DNA of 64,000 bases from VAZQ01 sp035693615. Lineage in GTDB: Bacteria; Pseudomonadota; Alphaproteobacteria; Rhizobiales; Xanthobacteraceae. The notes below the pieces were generated by a model, which searched no databases, was not told where the DNA came from, and saw only the letters and a program-made list of their open reading frames with translations. A program made the position numbers and the translations under genes. The stretch lies in contig DASSGH010000026.1 of the NCBI GenBank assembly GCA_035693615.1, positions 93,952 to 157,951 on the forward strand. Reading direction: 5' to 3'. How positions within the stretch are numbered: position 1 is the stretch's first letter; every line of letters begins with the position of its first letter. Shown in pieces: positions 34,660 through 43,268 of this stretch.

Positions 34660-34959
34660 GCCGCGAACTGTCGCGGCCCCAAAGACTCTGCGCGGCGCTT
34701 GCGTCGCCTAATTCGGCAAGCCCTCGACCGTGAACGCGCGCTGTTCCGTATTTGTCGCGAAGCGACTGGAGTTCCCGAAGCGCTAAGTCGATCTCGCCTG
34801 CAGGGAAATGGGCGTCATGCTGTGGCGCGTGTTCGCCCTCGCTTTGAGAGCTTGTGCTACAGTGAGGTGGCGCCCACCGGAGATGCCGGAAGCTATCAGT
34901 CCAATGATGGGCCGCGGGGGCCAGGCGCATGCCAGCGACAACGATACGGGAGGGAGGCG
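34660..34959. other. Intergenic stretch between sulfatase and hydrolase genes
   Basis: No gene seen. A small GC inverted repeat (CCGCGA/TCGCGG) lies just after the sulfatase stop, without a T-run. The right end has a good ribosome site for the next gene. Confidence 0.4.
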
Positions 34960-35835
34960 ATGATCGATTCAAGCCGACGCACTGTCCTGACGACGGGCGC
35001 CGCGGCAGCGGCGACGGCAGCCGCACCGCAGGCGTTTGCCCAGGCGCCGCAGACAAGCGCCCCGCAAGGCGCGCCGGCGGGCGGCAAGACCGGCTACTAC
35101 GAGAAGGGCAACGTCCGCATCCGCTACACTGAGATCGGCACGGGCTTTCCGCTGTTGGCGACGCCCGGCGGCGGCTTGAACTCGCGCATCGCGGTCTGGG
35201 CGAACGCGGTGATCAACATCCCGGAGGAATTCAAGAACGACTTCCGCGTCATCACCATGGACCAGCGTAACGCCACGGGCGGCGAGTCCACCGGCCCGGT
35301 GCCGGTCGACGATCCCTGGGGCGCGTTTGCCGACGACCAGCTTGGACTGATGGACCATCTCGGCATCCGCCAGTTCTTTTTCTTCGGCAATTGCATCGGC
35401 GGCCCGTTCGGGATGAAACTGATGGAGCGCGCACCGCAGCGCGTCGTCGCCGCGCTGCTGAGCCAGCCGGTCGGGCACCGGCCTGAGCAGCCGGACTACA
35501 TGTTCAACGCCGGACGCGACGTCTGGGCCAAGGAGTTCCGCGAGCGCCAGCGCGACGTACCGATGGAAACGATCGAGAAATACCTGCACAGCCTCTACCG
35601 CGTGCGGCCCGATTTCGTGTACAGCGTGTCGCGCGACTTCGCGAAGTCGTGCCAGACGCCGATGCTGGTCCTGCCCGACGACGTGACGGCGCATCCGCTC
35701 CAGGTTTCGACCGACATCGCCTCGCTGGCGCCAAACGCCGAGATCACGGTGTTTCCCTGGAAGGATCCGCCGGAGCTGAAGGCCCGCACCATCAACCGGG
35801 CGCGCAACTTCCTGAAGCGGCACCTGCCGGCGTAA
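34960..35835 (+). CDS. Exported alpha/beta hydrolase with a Cys in the nucleophile elbow
   Basis: 291 residues from the ATG with GGAGGGAGG directly upstream. The N terminus (SSRRTVLTTGAAAAATAAAP) is a twin-arginine-type signal. The fold is alpha/beta hydrolase: RIRYTEIGTGFPLLATPGGG, RVITMDQRNATGGES and the elbow FFGNCIGGPFGMK, where C145 replaces the usual serine of GxSxG. Later LVLPDDVTAHPLQVS carries the acid and a histidine. A Cys nucleophile is typical of dienelactone hydrolase but unusual in exported members. The final part lacks the classical GH motif, so activity is uncertain. Confidence 0.82.
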   Translation: MIDSSRRTVLTTGAAAAATAAAPQAFAQAPQTSAPQGAPAGGKTGYYEKGNVRIRYTEIGTGFPLLATPGGGLNSRIAVWANAVINIPEEFKNDFRVITMDQRNATGGESTGPVPVDDPWGAFADDQLGLMDHLGIRQFFFFGNCIGGPFGMKLMERAPQRVVAALLSQPVGHRPEQPDYMFNAGRDVWAKEFRERQRDVPMETIEKYLHSLYRVRPDFVYSVSRDFAKSCQTPMLVLPDDVTAHPLQVSTDIASLAPNAEITVFPWKDPPELKARTINRARNFLKRHLPA

Positions 35836-36038
35836 GCCCCCGACGTATTGTTTTGTAGACGTGGCCTGCGGAGCGCTTCCCTCAGGACCCCAATCGAAAG
35901 ATTGCCGATACCGCCAGTGCCCATCGTCGGGGCATGAAGCCGCTCGCATGTCAGTTCGGATGCGGATAAAATCATCGTTCGAATGGCGCTCACACCTTTG
36001 CTTGGAGTCCCGCAGTCCAGCGGTCACGGGAGGTCTTG

Positions 36039-36260
36039 ATGAATAGGTCACTCGTTAATGCAATACTCCTGTCTCTCACGATCGGTATGGGAACAGCCTT
36101 TGCACAGGTCCCGCAGGGTCAGACATCGAAAATGGGCAGCCCCGACAAAGAAGCAATTTCCAAGGCCTGTTCCGATCAAGCAAATGCCAAGGGTCTGCAC
36201 GGCAAGGCTCGCAAAAAGTTCCGATCCGAATGCAAACGAGCCAGTGGCAAGGCCATGTAA
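36039..36260 (+). CDS. Secreted PsiF-repeat-like small protein
   Basis: 73 residues with a signal peptide (cleavage near GTAFAQ) and one PsiF-like repeat: ISKACSDQANAKGLHGKARK, then KFRSECKRA with the two characteristic cysteines. PsiF-type proteins are periplasmic, some phosphate-starvation-induced, of unknown function. The ATG at 36039 has GGGAGG 6 nt upstream. Confidence 0.78.
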   Translation: MNRSLVNAILLSLTIGMGTAFAQVPQGQTSKMGSPDKEAISKACSDQANAKGLHGKARKKFRSECKRASGKAM

Positions 36261-36502
36261 GGCCCTGCGCGCGCTTGCGCTAACGAGTGCATCGATGCCG
36301 GCGATCTAGTCCGAGCGCGTTGGTGACGAGCGGCGGACTGGTTTCCTACGGCACAAGATCGAATCGAGACGTGGCGCCGCGCCGCTTCTTGTGTCGAGCG
36401 CATCCTGCGCGTGGCCAGTGCTGGTAGATGATCCTACTGGCCTAGCGCCCAACGATATTCGATTGTCACATTCCGAGGCATCGTCCATTGGTGGAGGGCG
36501 AT

Positions 36503-36886
36503 ATGACCGATCAAGAGATACGTGCGGCACTGGATCGGCATTGGGCCGCGTCCGATGCCAGCGATTTCGAAGCCGAGCACGACATCTATCGCGAGGATGC
36601 CGTGCTCGAATACCCCCAGTCGGGCGAGCGAATCCGCGGTCGACGCAACATACAGATCACACGCGCTAAGCAGCCGAGCAAAAAGCGTTTCGATGTGCGG
36701 CGAGTCAGTGGCAGCGGCGATTTTTGGGTCACCGAGTACATCCTGACATATGACGGTCAGCCGTCCTACACCGTGAGCATCATGGAGTTCAGCGACGGCA
36801 AGGTTGCGCGGGAGACACAGTACTTTGCGGATCCTTTCGAGGCGAGCGCCTGGCGCGCCCAATGGGTCGAACGGATGGACACGTGA
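36503..36886 (+). CDS. NTF2-like/SnoaL-like fold protein
   Basis: 127 residues. The order of elements fits the NTF2 fold: helix ALDRHWAASDASDFEAEHDI, YREDAVLEYPQSGERIRGR, a central strand pair (FDVRRVSGSGDFWVTEYILT, then YTVSIMEFSDGKVARETQYF) and the ending FADPFEASAWRAQWVERMD. These proteins are small-molecule binding or isomerase/hydrolase scaffolds. GTGGAGGGCG before the ATG supports the start. No operon partner. Confidence 0.82.
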   Translation: MTDQEIRAALDRHWAASDASDFEAEHDIYREDAVLEYPQSGERIRGRRNIQITRAKQPSKKRFDVRRVSGSGDFWVTEYILTYDGQPSYTVSIMEFSDGKVARETQYFADPFEASAWRAQWVERMDT

Positions 36887-36990
36887 CCGCGAGATGCGAG
36901 TCAGGATTTATTCGCAACGGCCCCGCTTCTGAGAGAGCAGCTTGCGGTGCTTCGAGATTAAAAACTGATGGAATGCAATTCAATCAGTTA

Positions 36991-37110
36991 AAGCGCGCGC
37001 GAGTTCATCACGCTGCTCGCGGGCGCGACGGCGACGTGATCGCCCACACCGCGCCCGGCGGCAGTCGGGCGACCTGCCGGCAGATCGGCGTGCTCACGGG
37101 CGTTTTTAGA
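36991..37110 (+). pseudogene. Remnant of an ABC_sub_bind gene 5' end
   Basis: Reading 36998-37036 gives REFITLLAGATAT, the export signal seen in the paralogues (MKRRDFITLLGGAAA at 25312). A stop codon and frame change follow, and 37078-37104 reads RQIGVLTGV, the first strand of the mature protein. The rest of the gene is gone. So a third member of this family once lay here and only about 120 bases survive. Confidence 0.6.
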
Positions 37111-37246
37111 TCATCGCGCTGGGCTGCCCCAGTACATTGCCGCTAATGGGTCGAGCATACCGGCCCCGGTTCTTGACTTCGTCTTTGCAGCCACCATGTT
37201 TTGCAACGCACAATGATCTTTTGCGATGCAACATGGGGTGCCTTGG

Positions 37247-38563
37247 ATGCATGATTCCCGCGAGATTCTCGCCCGATTGGGTGCGTTTCGAAGCAAATTC
37301 GAAGCTCTTCTCGCATCGGCCAGAAAGAAGGTGGCTGGGGCTCGCGTAGCCCCCGCCGGCCGTCCGACGCGGCTGCGAGAACTGACCGGGTTTGGTGCAA
37401 ATCCCGGCAACCTTCGTATGTTCGTTTACGCCCCCCAAGACATGCCGCCTCATGCGCCATTAGTCGTCGCGCTACATGGCTGCACCCAGAACTCAGACGA
37501 GTATGATCACGGCACCGGTTGGTCGTCCCTCGCCGACAGGCTCGGCTTCGCCATCGTCTATCCGCAGCAGCAGCCCGCCAACAATCCGAAGAATTGTTTC
37601 TCGTGGTTTTCGCCGGGCGACATCGCGCGCGGCCAGGGCGAGGCGCTTTCGATCAGGGAGATGGTCGAGCACGCCATTGGGATATTTGCTGCCGACCGCC
37701 GCAAAGTATTCGTCACTGGCCTCTCGGCCGGCGGTGCCATGGCTTCTGTCATGCTTGCAACATATCCGGAGGTTTTTGCCGGCGGTGCTATTATCGCGGG
37801 GCTGCCCTATGGGTGCGCCAGCAACGTTCAACAAGCATTCGAGGCCATGTTCACGGAGCACGGACATGCGGCGCAGGCGCTTGGCGATCGCGTGCGGGCG
37901 GCATCCAGACATCGCGGGCCGTGGCCGAGAATCTCTGTATGGCATGGTGCCAACGATCCGATCGTAAAACCTTTCAACGGTGAAGACATCATTCGGCAAT
38001 GGACCAACGTGCACGGGCTTTCGGACAGTCCGTCTTATCAAGAAGCGATCGGGAGCCACGCGCGCCGCGTATGGAACGACGCAAACGGTGACGCGGTGAT
38101 CGAAGCATTTACCCTCAGCGGCATGGCGCACGGCGTGCCACTCGCGACGATGACAGGTGCTGAGAGTTGCGGTGCTGCCGGTGCATTTTTCCTGGATGTA
38201 GGCATCTCCTCTACGCGTCGTATCGCGCGGTTCTGGCGCATGCACGAATCTCTGGTTGAAATGCCGCGCGCTGCGGCGCCGGGGTCAGTACCGACGAAGA
38301 TTCCAACAGACGACCGCGCCTTGGTCATCGCTGGAACGGCCGCCGAAAGCACGGAAAGTTCGGCCGAAGCTTTGCTTGACGGGGCTAAAGAACAGGAGAC
38401 GCGTTACGCGTTCGACCCGAATGTCGTGGTCGCGGCGGCCTTCAAGGCCGCAGGTCTTCCGGTTCCTGACGTTCCCGGGGCGCCGCCCGGCGCGAAGCCG
38501 GCCGTTGCACCCGGCCCGATCATTGCGGCGGCCTTGAAGGCCGCCGGACTGGTGCGGACTTAA
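37247..38563 (+). CDS. PHB-depolymerase-family esterase
   Basis: About 438 residues. Catalytic-domain blocks: PLVVALHGCTQNSDEYDHGT (oxyanion hole), VFVTGLSAGGAMASVMLATY with the nucleophile in GLSAGG, VWHGANDPIVKPFN (aspartate) and SGMAHGVPL (histidine). This is the short-chain poly(3-hydroxybutyrate) depolymerase/LpqC-like esterase group. No signal peptide is seen, so it may act inside the cell. The C terminus carries two copies of a short Ala-rich helix (VVAAAFKAAGL and IIAAALKAAGL) after a Pro-rich linker, perhaps a granule- or membrane-binding element. Start at the second Met (MHDSRE) is preferred; 37226 is possible. Confidence 0.82.
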   Translation: MHDSREILARLGAFRSKFEALLASARKKVAGARVAPAGRPTRLRELTGFGANPGNLRMFVYAPQDMPPHAPLVVALHGCTQNSDEYDHGTGWSSLADRLGFAIVYPQQQPANNPKNCFSWFSPGDIARGQGEALSIREMVEHAIGIFAADRRKVFVTGLSAGGAMASVMLATYPEVFAGGAIIAGLPYGCASNVQQAFEAMFTEHGHAAQALGDRVRAASRHRGPWPRISVWHGANDPIVKPFNGEDIIRQWTNVHGLSDSPSYQEAIGSHARRVWNDANGDAVIEAFTLSGMAHGVPLATMTGAESCGAAGAFFLDVGISSTRRIARFWRMHESLVEMPRAAAPGSVPTKIPTDDRALVIAGTAAESTESSAEALLDGAKEQETRYAFDPNVVVAAAFKAAGLPVPDVPGAPPGAKPAVAPGPIIAAALKAAGLVRT

Positions 38564-38587
38564 TTCGGCCCAGCGCTCGCCTTTGCC

Positions 38588-40153
38588 GTGCAGTACGCCG
38601 CAGAGTTGATGGCCCGCGATGTCGCCAATTGGCACGAAGCGGACATGCCGAGACGATCGTTTGTTTGTCCGCTTCCGGGGCAAAGCCGGCTTGACATACG
38701 ATCGCCTCGCAACGGAGGACCTCGCACCATCGCCCGCGCTTCCAATGATGACGTTGCGTTCTTGCCGGCCGCCGAGTTGCTCTCGCGCTATCGCCGCAAG
38801 GAGCTCTCGCCGGTCGAGGCGGTGCGCGCCGTTCTCGATCGCATCGATCGCCACGACGGCGCGGTGAACGCCTTTTGCTGGGTCGATCGCGAGGGCGCGC
38901 TCGCGAGCGCGAGCGTCTCCGAGGCGCGTTGGCGCGCCGGTGCCCCGCGCGGCTTGATCGACGGCGTGCCGGTCGGCATCAAGGACAACCTGCTCGTCGC
39001 CGGCATGCCCGCGCGCTTTGGATCGAAGCTCACGCCGGCGGCGCCGGCGACGAACGACGCGCCGGCTGTGGAGAGGCTGCGCGAGCAAGGCGCAATCGTT
39101 ATCGGCAAGACGACCATGCCCGAGTTCGGATGGAAGGCCGTCACCGACAGCCCGTTGACCGGCGTGACGCGCAATCCTTGGGACACGCGCATGACGCCAG
39201 GCGGCTCCTCCGGCGGCGCCGCGGCGGCCGTGGTTCTCGGCATGGGGAATATCCATCTCGGGACCGACGGCGGCGGATCAATCCGCATCCCGGCGGCGTT
39301 TTCCGGCTGCTACGGCCTCAAGCCGACGCGCGCGCGCGTGCCGGCGTGGCCGACGTCGCCGCTCGGGACGCTTGCCCATGTCGGCACGCTCACCCGCTCG
39401 GTTGCGGATGCGGCGCTCGCGCTCACCATCATGGCCGCTCCGGACGCGCGCGACGTGTACGCCTGGACCTCGCCCGCGCCCGACTTTCGCGTCGGCCTCG
39501 AGGACGGCATCGGCGGCATCAAGGTCGCGTACTCACCGCGCCTAAAATACGCCAAGCGCCTCGATCCCGAGATCGAGACGGCGGTCGCGGCGGCGGCGCG
39601 CGCCTTCGAAGAAGTCGGCGCGCATGTCGAGGAGGCCGATCCGGAGCTCGAGGGAGATCCCATCGCGGTGTGGGACACGCTGTGGTGGTCATCGTTCGCG
39701 ACGCTGTTGCAGTCTTTTGGCGAGCGCGTGCAAGCGGAGGCCGAGCCGGGGCTCCTCGCAGCCGCCGCGCGCGGGCTTGCGACGCCGGTCGGCGACTATA
39801 TTCGCGCGCAGCTCAAGCGCGCGGATCTGCATCAGGTATTTGCGCGCTTTTTCGCGCGCTACGACCTGCTGCTGACGCCGAGCATGCCGCGCGCCGCCTT
39901 CGAGGTCGGCCACGTGGTGCCGCCCGCGGGCGAGTGGGGCGAGGCGTGGACGCAGTGGTGTCCGTTCACCTATCCGTTCAACCTGACGCAAGCGCCGGCG
40001 GCCTCCATTCCCTGCGGACTGACGCGCGCCGGCTTGCCGATCGGCCTGCAGATCGTCGGCGCGATCGGCGCCGACGCCCTCGTCCTGCGCGCGAGCCGCG
40101 CGTTCGAGCAGGCGCGCCCGTTCGGCGCGCTGGAGGAGCCAAGGGCAAGGTGA
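38588..40153 (+). CDS. Amidase (amidase signature family), start uncertain
   Basis: 521 residues in the longest frame. The Ser-cisSer-Lys triad is visible: K132 in GIKDNL, S207 in TPGGSSGG, S231 in GTDGGGSIRIPA. The C terminus (FTYPFNLTQAPAASIPCGLT, then GLPIGLQIVGAIG) is typical. It hydrolyses an amide of unknown nature. The first 47 residues do not resemble the family and overlap a sequence that reads MSPIGTKRTCRDDRLFVRF in another frame, a known recurrent intergenic-type sequence in Bradyrhizobium relatives (from memory). GGAGG at 38714-38718 is followed at 10 nt by ATC at 38729, exactly where the family protein should begin, so the original ATG may have mutated to ATC. Confidence 0.82.
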   Translation: MQYAAELMARDVANWHEADMPRRSFVCPLPGQSRLDIRSPRNGGPRTIARASNDDVAFLPAAELLSRYRRKELSPVEAVRAVLDRIDRHDGAVNAFCWVDREGALASASVSEARWRAGAPRGLIDGVPVGIKDNLLVAGMPARFGSKLTPAAPATNDAPAVERLREQGAIVIGKTTMPEFGWKAVTDSPLTGVTRNPWDTRMTPGGSSGGAAAAVVLGMGNIHLGTDGGGSIRIPAAFSGCYGLKPTRARVPAWPTSPLGTLAHVGTLTRSVADAALALTIMAAPDARDVYAWTSPAPDFRVGLEDGIGGIKVAYSPRLKYAKRLDPEIETAVAAAARAFEEVGAHVEEADPELEGDPIAVWDTLWWSSFATLLQSFGERVQAEAEPGLLAAAARGLATPVGDYIRAQLKRADLHQVFARFFARYDLLLTPSMPRAAFEVGHVVPPAGEWGEAWTQWCPFTYPFNLTQAPAASIPCGLTRAGLPIGLQIVGAIGADALVLRASRAFEQARPFGALEEPRAR

Positions 40154-40260
40154 GTTTCAACCGGGGGCGCCCTCGCCGCGTCTGAGACGAGCGTGAGGCA
40201 CAAGCCGTCTACTCACCGCTATCCGCCGATGGCGCTTGGGCGATCAGAGCCCAGTTTCTC

Positions 40261-40467
40261 TCAGTAAACGCCCCTGCGGATGGCTCGGCGCGTATGCCGG
40301 ATGGTGGTTCTGGCTACGCAGCGGCCAGCGACTAGTGTCCTGCCTGGTCCGCATCCGAAGCGAACTTGCGTGACCGTGCCGGACTGAGAAATTGGCGCAG
40401 GCGTTATCGCTTGCGCCGAAGTTGCTACGGCTACGAAAAAGCCGGCAGCAGCGATCAACCTGATCAT
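40261..40467 (-). CDS. Small secreted protein (GCG_CRPN-like)
   Basis: 68 residues. Signal peptide MIRLIAAAGFFVAVATSAQA, then a short mature part with FGCGPGRTLVAGRCVA, a Gly-Cys-Gly/Cys-Arg pattern like the GCG_CRPN proteins of Rhizobiales, and a basic tail (RHTRRAIRRGVY). The strong GGAGGATAAGA ribosome site sets the start at 40467. Function unknown. Confidence 0.65.
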   Translation of the reverse strand: MIRLIAAAGFFVAVATSAQAITPAPISQSGTVTQVRFGCGPGRTLVAGRCVARTTIRHTRRAIRRGVY

Positions 40468-40966
40468 TCTTATCCTCCCTTGTTTCCTACGCTCTTTAAT
40501 CTCGCCGTCGGGAATTCCAACACTGGGTGCGCAGGGATCATCTTTTGGGCAATGGATAATGCCCCTCGTATGCTGAACACAGCCTGAACAGCGCGCGGCT
40601 GTGGAGGAATGACTATGGCCCTTTCGAACTGGTTCCCCCGTGCCGATCGCAACACCGGTCACTAAGTTTAAGTTGCCGACACCAAAGGACATCTTTTTCG
40701 GCGTCGAATTGGCCGTGCACGTTTCCTTCAGTCAAAATGAGTCCATGACTTTTTCGTCTGCCGGTGCCGACTTCCAGGCATGAGTGGGCTGCTAAGGACG
40801 TGCGCTCGGAGGGTGTCAATAACAACCGAGAGAACGCAGAGGATTTTTGCAAGAGCCATGCCTGTCGTGGTCAGCTGGCATCGAGTCCCGCTGTCAACTA
40901 TAATCCAAACTGAAACCGTGGCCGCACGCGTTTTCCGTGCTGGTGCGGGGACGCCTCGACGGTGCA
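40468..40966. other. Intergenic stretch, no gene seen
   Basis: Short overlapping ORFs on both strands with no ribosome site and no family pattern. Composition is somewhat less GC-rich than the flanks. No EcfG, Crp or terminator motif was found. Confidence 0.4.
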
Positions 40967-41950
40967 ATGGCTTTAGACACGTTCATTAGCTACTCGCACC
41001 AGGACAAGACAGCGGCAGATGCCGCGTGTGCCGTGCTGGAGCGGGCTGGCGTCCGGTGCTGGATTGCGCCGCGCGACATCAGGCCGGGCCAAGAATATGG
41101 ACACGCCATCATCGAAGCCATCGATCAATGTCGCGTGATGGTGCTGATTTTCTCTGCCAACGCCAACGACTCACGGCAGATCCATCGCGAGATCGAGCGA
41201 GCTGTAAGCAAAGGCGTTCCGATTATCCCTCTGCGGATCGAAGAGGTCGTCCCAACCAGGTCTATGGAATATTTCCTTGGCGCCATCCATTGGCTCGATG
41301 CGCTGACGCCGCCGCTTGAAAAGCATCTGCAGCAGCTTGCAGAGGCTGTCAAAGCATTGTTGCAGATCGACATCTCACGCCCAACGGCGTCGCTCCGTGA
41401 CAATGGCAGCCAGGTCTCATTCAAGGTTCGACCCGCGGAAGTTGCGGTGCAAAGGGGTGGAAGCGCTGCCTGGCTGACCGCGGCAGGGCGGCTGCGCATT
41501 CTCGTCATAGGAATCGCCGCCGTTTGTATCGCCCTCCTGATCGGAGGCGTTTGGCATTATCTCGTGCGTGAACCTGCTGCCGTCACGGCGTCAGCTCAGG
41601 CACTTGCCGCATCACTTTCGCGAACGGTCCAGTCGGGCGTTAAGACAGAGGTTTCAGAACACGTCGGGTTTGACAGATCCTGCATGCCGCAGCACGTCGT
41701 GGTGAAAATTACCAGACCGCCGGCAAACGGAACTGCCACCACGACAGAAGAAAACAAAGCCTTGCCGACAAACACTGAGCTCGGCGGCGCCCAGCCATGC
41801 GCTGGAAAATCTGCGCCAACGGCCGTGGTCTATTATCAGTCCAAACCGGATTTTAGGGGCACCGATCAATTCAGGTATCAACGCACGAACCAGGACAATG
41901 CAAATGATCGGCTGAACGGCGAAATTCTCATCACCGTCACAGTCAAATAA
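40967..41950 (+). CDS. Transmembrane TIR-domain protein with extracytoplasmic domain
   Basis: 327 residues in three parts. Residues 4-115 are a TIR domain (DTFISYSHQDKTAADAACAV, GVRCWIAPRDIRPGQEYGHA, VMVLIFSANANDS, then E75 in IHREIERAV, a candidate for the conserved glutamate of NAD-cleaving TIRs). Residues 176-200 form one membrane span (RILVIGIAAVCIALLIGGVW). Residues 205-327 are outside the cytoplasm: two cysteines (C239 and C278) and strands VVVKITRPPANGTA, VVYYQSKPDFRGTDQFRY and GEILITVTV give an Ig-like or cadherin-like beta domain. It could couple an outside signal to TIR activity. No classical TIR-defence partner gene (Argonaute, SIR2, CBASS synthase, STAND NTPase) is adjacent. Start MALDTF was chosen because TIR begins at residue 4. 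Confidence 0.82.
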   Translation: MALDTFISYSHQDKTAADAACAVLERAGVRCWIAPRDIRPGQEYGHAIIEAIDQCRVMVLIFSANANDSRQIHREIERAVSKGVPIIPLRIEEVVPTRSMEYFLGAIHWLDALTPPLEKHLQQLAEAVKALLQIDISRPTASLRDNGSQVSFKVRPAEVAVQRGGSAAWLTAAGRLRILVIGIAAVCIALLIGGVWHYLVREPAAVTASAQALAASLSRTVQSGVKTEVSEHVGFDRSCMPQHVVVKITRPPANGTATTTEENKALPTNTELGGAQPCAGKSAPTAVVYYQSKPDFRGTDQFRYQRTNQDNANDRLNGEILITVTVK

Positions 41951-41965
41951 AAGGCGGGGGGAACA

Positions 41966-42808
41966 TCAAATCGGCTTGCGGCCTGAGCCCACTTTGAATG
42001 CGACCGGCAGGTCCAGCCCGTTGGCAGATTTGTATACGCTCGCACGGCGCTCGAACGCGGCGCGAATTCGTTTCTGCGTGGCCTCGTCTTGATGCCTGAT
42101 CGCAGCGCCGGTCAGAACGCAGCTGCCCAGACCGCCACGCCAAAGCGTCTCCAAATCCGGGACGCAGTAGCTCGTTGCGTGCTCCGCGACTGCAACCTCG
42201 ACGAGCCCTGCCCCCCTCAGGAGCCGCAGAAACTCCTCCGTATCGGAGAAACGGTACGAGTTGTGAGCTTGCGGCAGATCGGGCGGCAGCGTGACGGCGA
42301 GCTCGGCAATCGTTTCGCGGAACAGGCCTTGGATCCGTTGCCGGGCCGGGTCGTCCCACCAGGACAGAGCAATGCGTCCGCCGGGCTTGATGGTGCGCAC
42401 GCACTCCGCGACCGCGGCTTCGGGTTGCGGAAAGTGTCCGAGGCCGAAGCTACAGACGACCGCGTCAAAGGTACGATCTGCAAACGGCAGATGCTCGACT
42501 TCGGCTTCGCGAAAATCGATACCTGGGTGGAGCCGGCGCGCCAATTCGACCATCCTCGGCGATAAATCGACGCCGATGACTTGCGCGCCGCGGCTTGCAG
42601 CCGCGGCTGTGAGCTTCCCGGGTCCGGCCGCCACATCGAGGAGATGCGTCCCAGGACGCAGGCCGACCCCGTCGAGAAGCGGCGCAATGGCTATAGCGGT
42701 GACCGGCGCGAAAAACTCCTGGTAGGTCGCCGCTAAAGCATCATGGCCCTGGCGTTCGAACGCGCGCAGTTGCTCTGCCTCGCTGGTCGACAGTTTTCTT
42801 GCGGGCAT
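41966..42808 (-). CDS. SAM-dependent methyltransferase (UbiE/Methyltransf_11 type)
   Basis: 280 residues. Motif I LLDVAAGPGKLTAAAASRGA, motif II region VIGVDLSPRMVELARR, AVVCSFGLGHFPQPEAAVAE and CVRTIKPGGRIALSWWDDPA mark the class I methyltransferase fold. The C-terminal part is divergent. Substrate unknown. It is convergent with the TIR gene, 16 bp between stop codons, and probably independent of it. Confidence 0.85.
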   Translation of the reverse strand: MPARKLSTSEAEQLRAFERQGHDALAATYQEFFAPVTAIAIAPLLDGVGLRPGTHLLDVAAGPGKLTAAAASRGAQVIGVDLSPRMVELARRLHPGIDFREAEVEHLPFADRTFDAVVCSFGLGHFPQPEAAVAECVRTIKPGGRIALSWWDDPARQRIQGLFRETIAELAVTLPPDLPQAHNSYRFSDTEEFLRLLRGAGLVEVAVAEHATSYCVPDLETLWRGGLGSCVLTGAAIRHQDEATQKRIRAAFERRASVYKSANGLDLPVAFKVGSGRKPI

Positions 42809-43018
42809 GATCGTCTCTCCGCTCTACGCTTCGAGCTTAGCGCGACGCTTTTGGATTGTCCGCCTTGGACGATAGTCAGCGGCTATGGCTATCTTTAAGC
42901 TGCGTGCAATCCAGACACAGATGGGCTATCTCCCTGGGCGATTAACATCACCCATCGGACATATCGCCGCTGCGGGGCATATGCTACCTTTCCCGTGCGG
43001 CGCGTGTGGAGGTTGGAC

Positions 43019-43252
43019 GTGGCAATTCAAGCCATTCTCGAAAGCGAATCCGGCCCCGTATTGGAACCGGACGAAATCGCTTCGCTCACAGCAGCATTCC
43101 AGGCCGCGCTGAGCAAGCTCGGGCTGGGGCTCGTCGAACACACTGATCCTCTGAGAACGGCGGTTGCCAAAGTGATCGTCGAACTCGCCAAGGATGGCGA
43201 GCGCGATCCCGAGAAGCTGTGTGTGGCCGCACTAAAAATTCTGGGCAGATAG
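43019..43252 (+). CDS. Small conserved protein (LAKxGERDP family)
   Basis: 77 residues from a GTG start, with GGAGG 6 nt upstream. The helical pattern and motif VIVELAKDGERDPEKLCVAA match the broken paralogue at 4481-4701. Function unknown; such proteins are common in Hyphomicrobiales. Helical and probably soluble. Confidence 0.7.
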   Translation: MAIQAILESESGPVLEPDEIASLTAAFQAALSKLGLGLVEHTDPLRTAVAKVIVELAKDGERDPEKLCVAALKILGR

Positions 43253-43268
43253 GCCGGCACGAGCGCCG

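Noticed and set aside
38619..38867. ORF starting MSPIGTKRTCRDDRLFVRF
   Set aside because: Looks like a recurrent intergenic repeat read as protein and overlaps the amidase frame; not a real gene.
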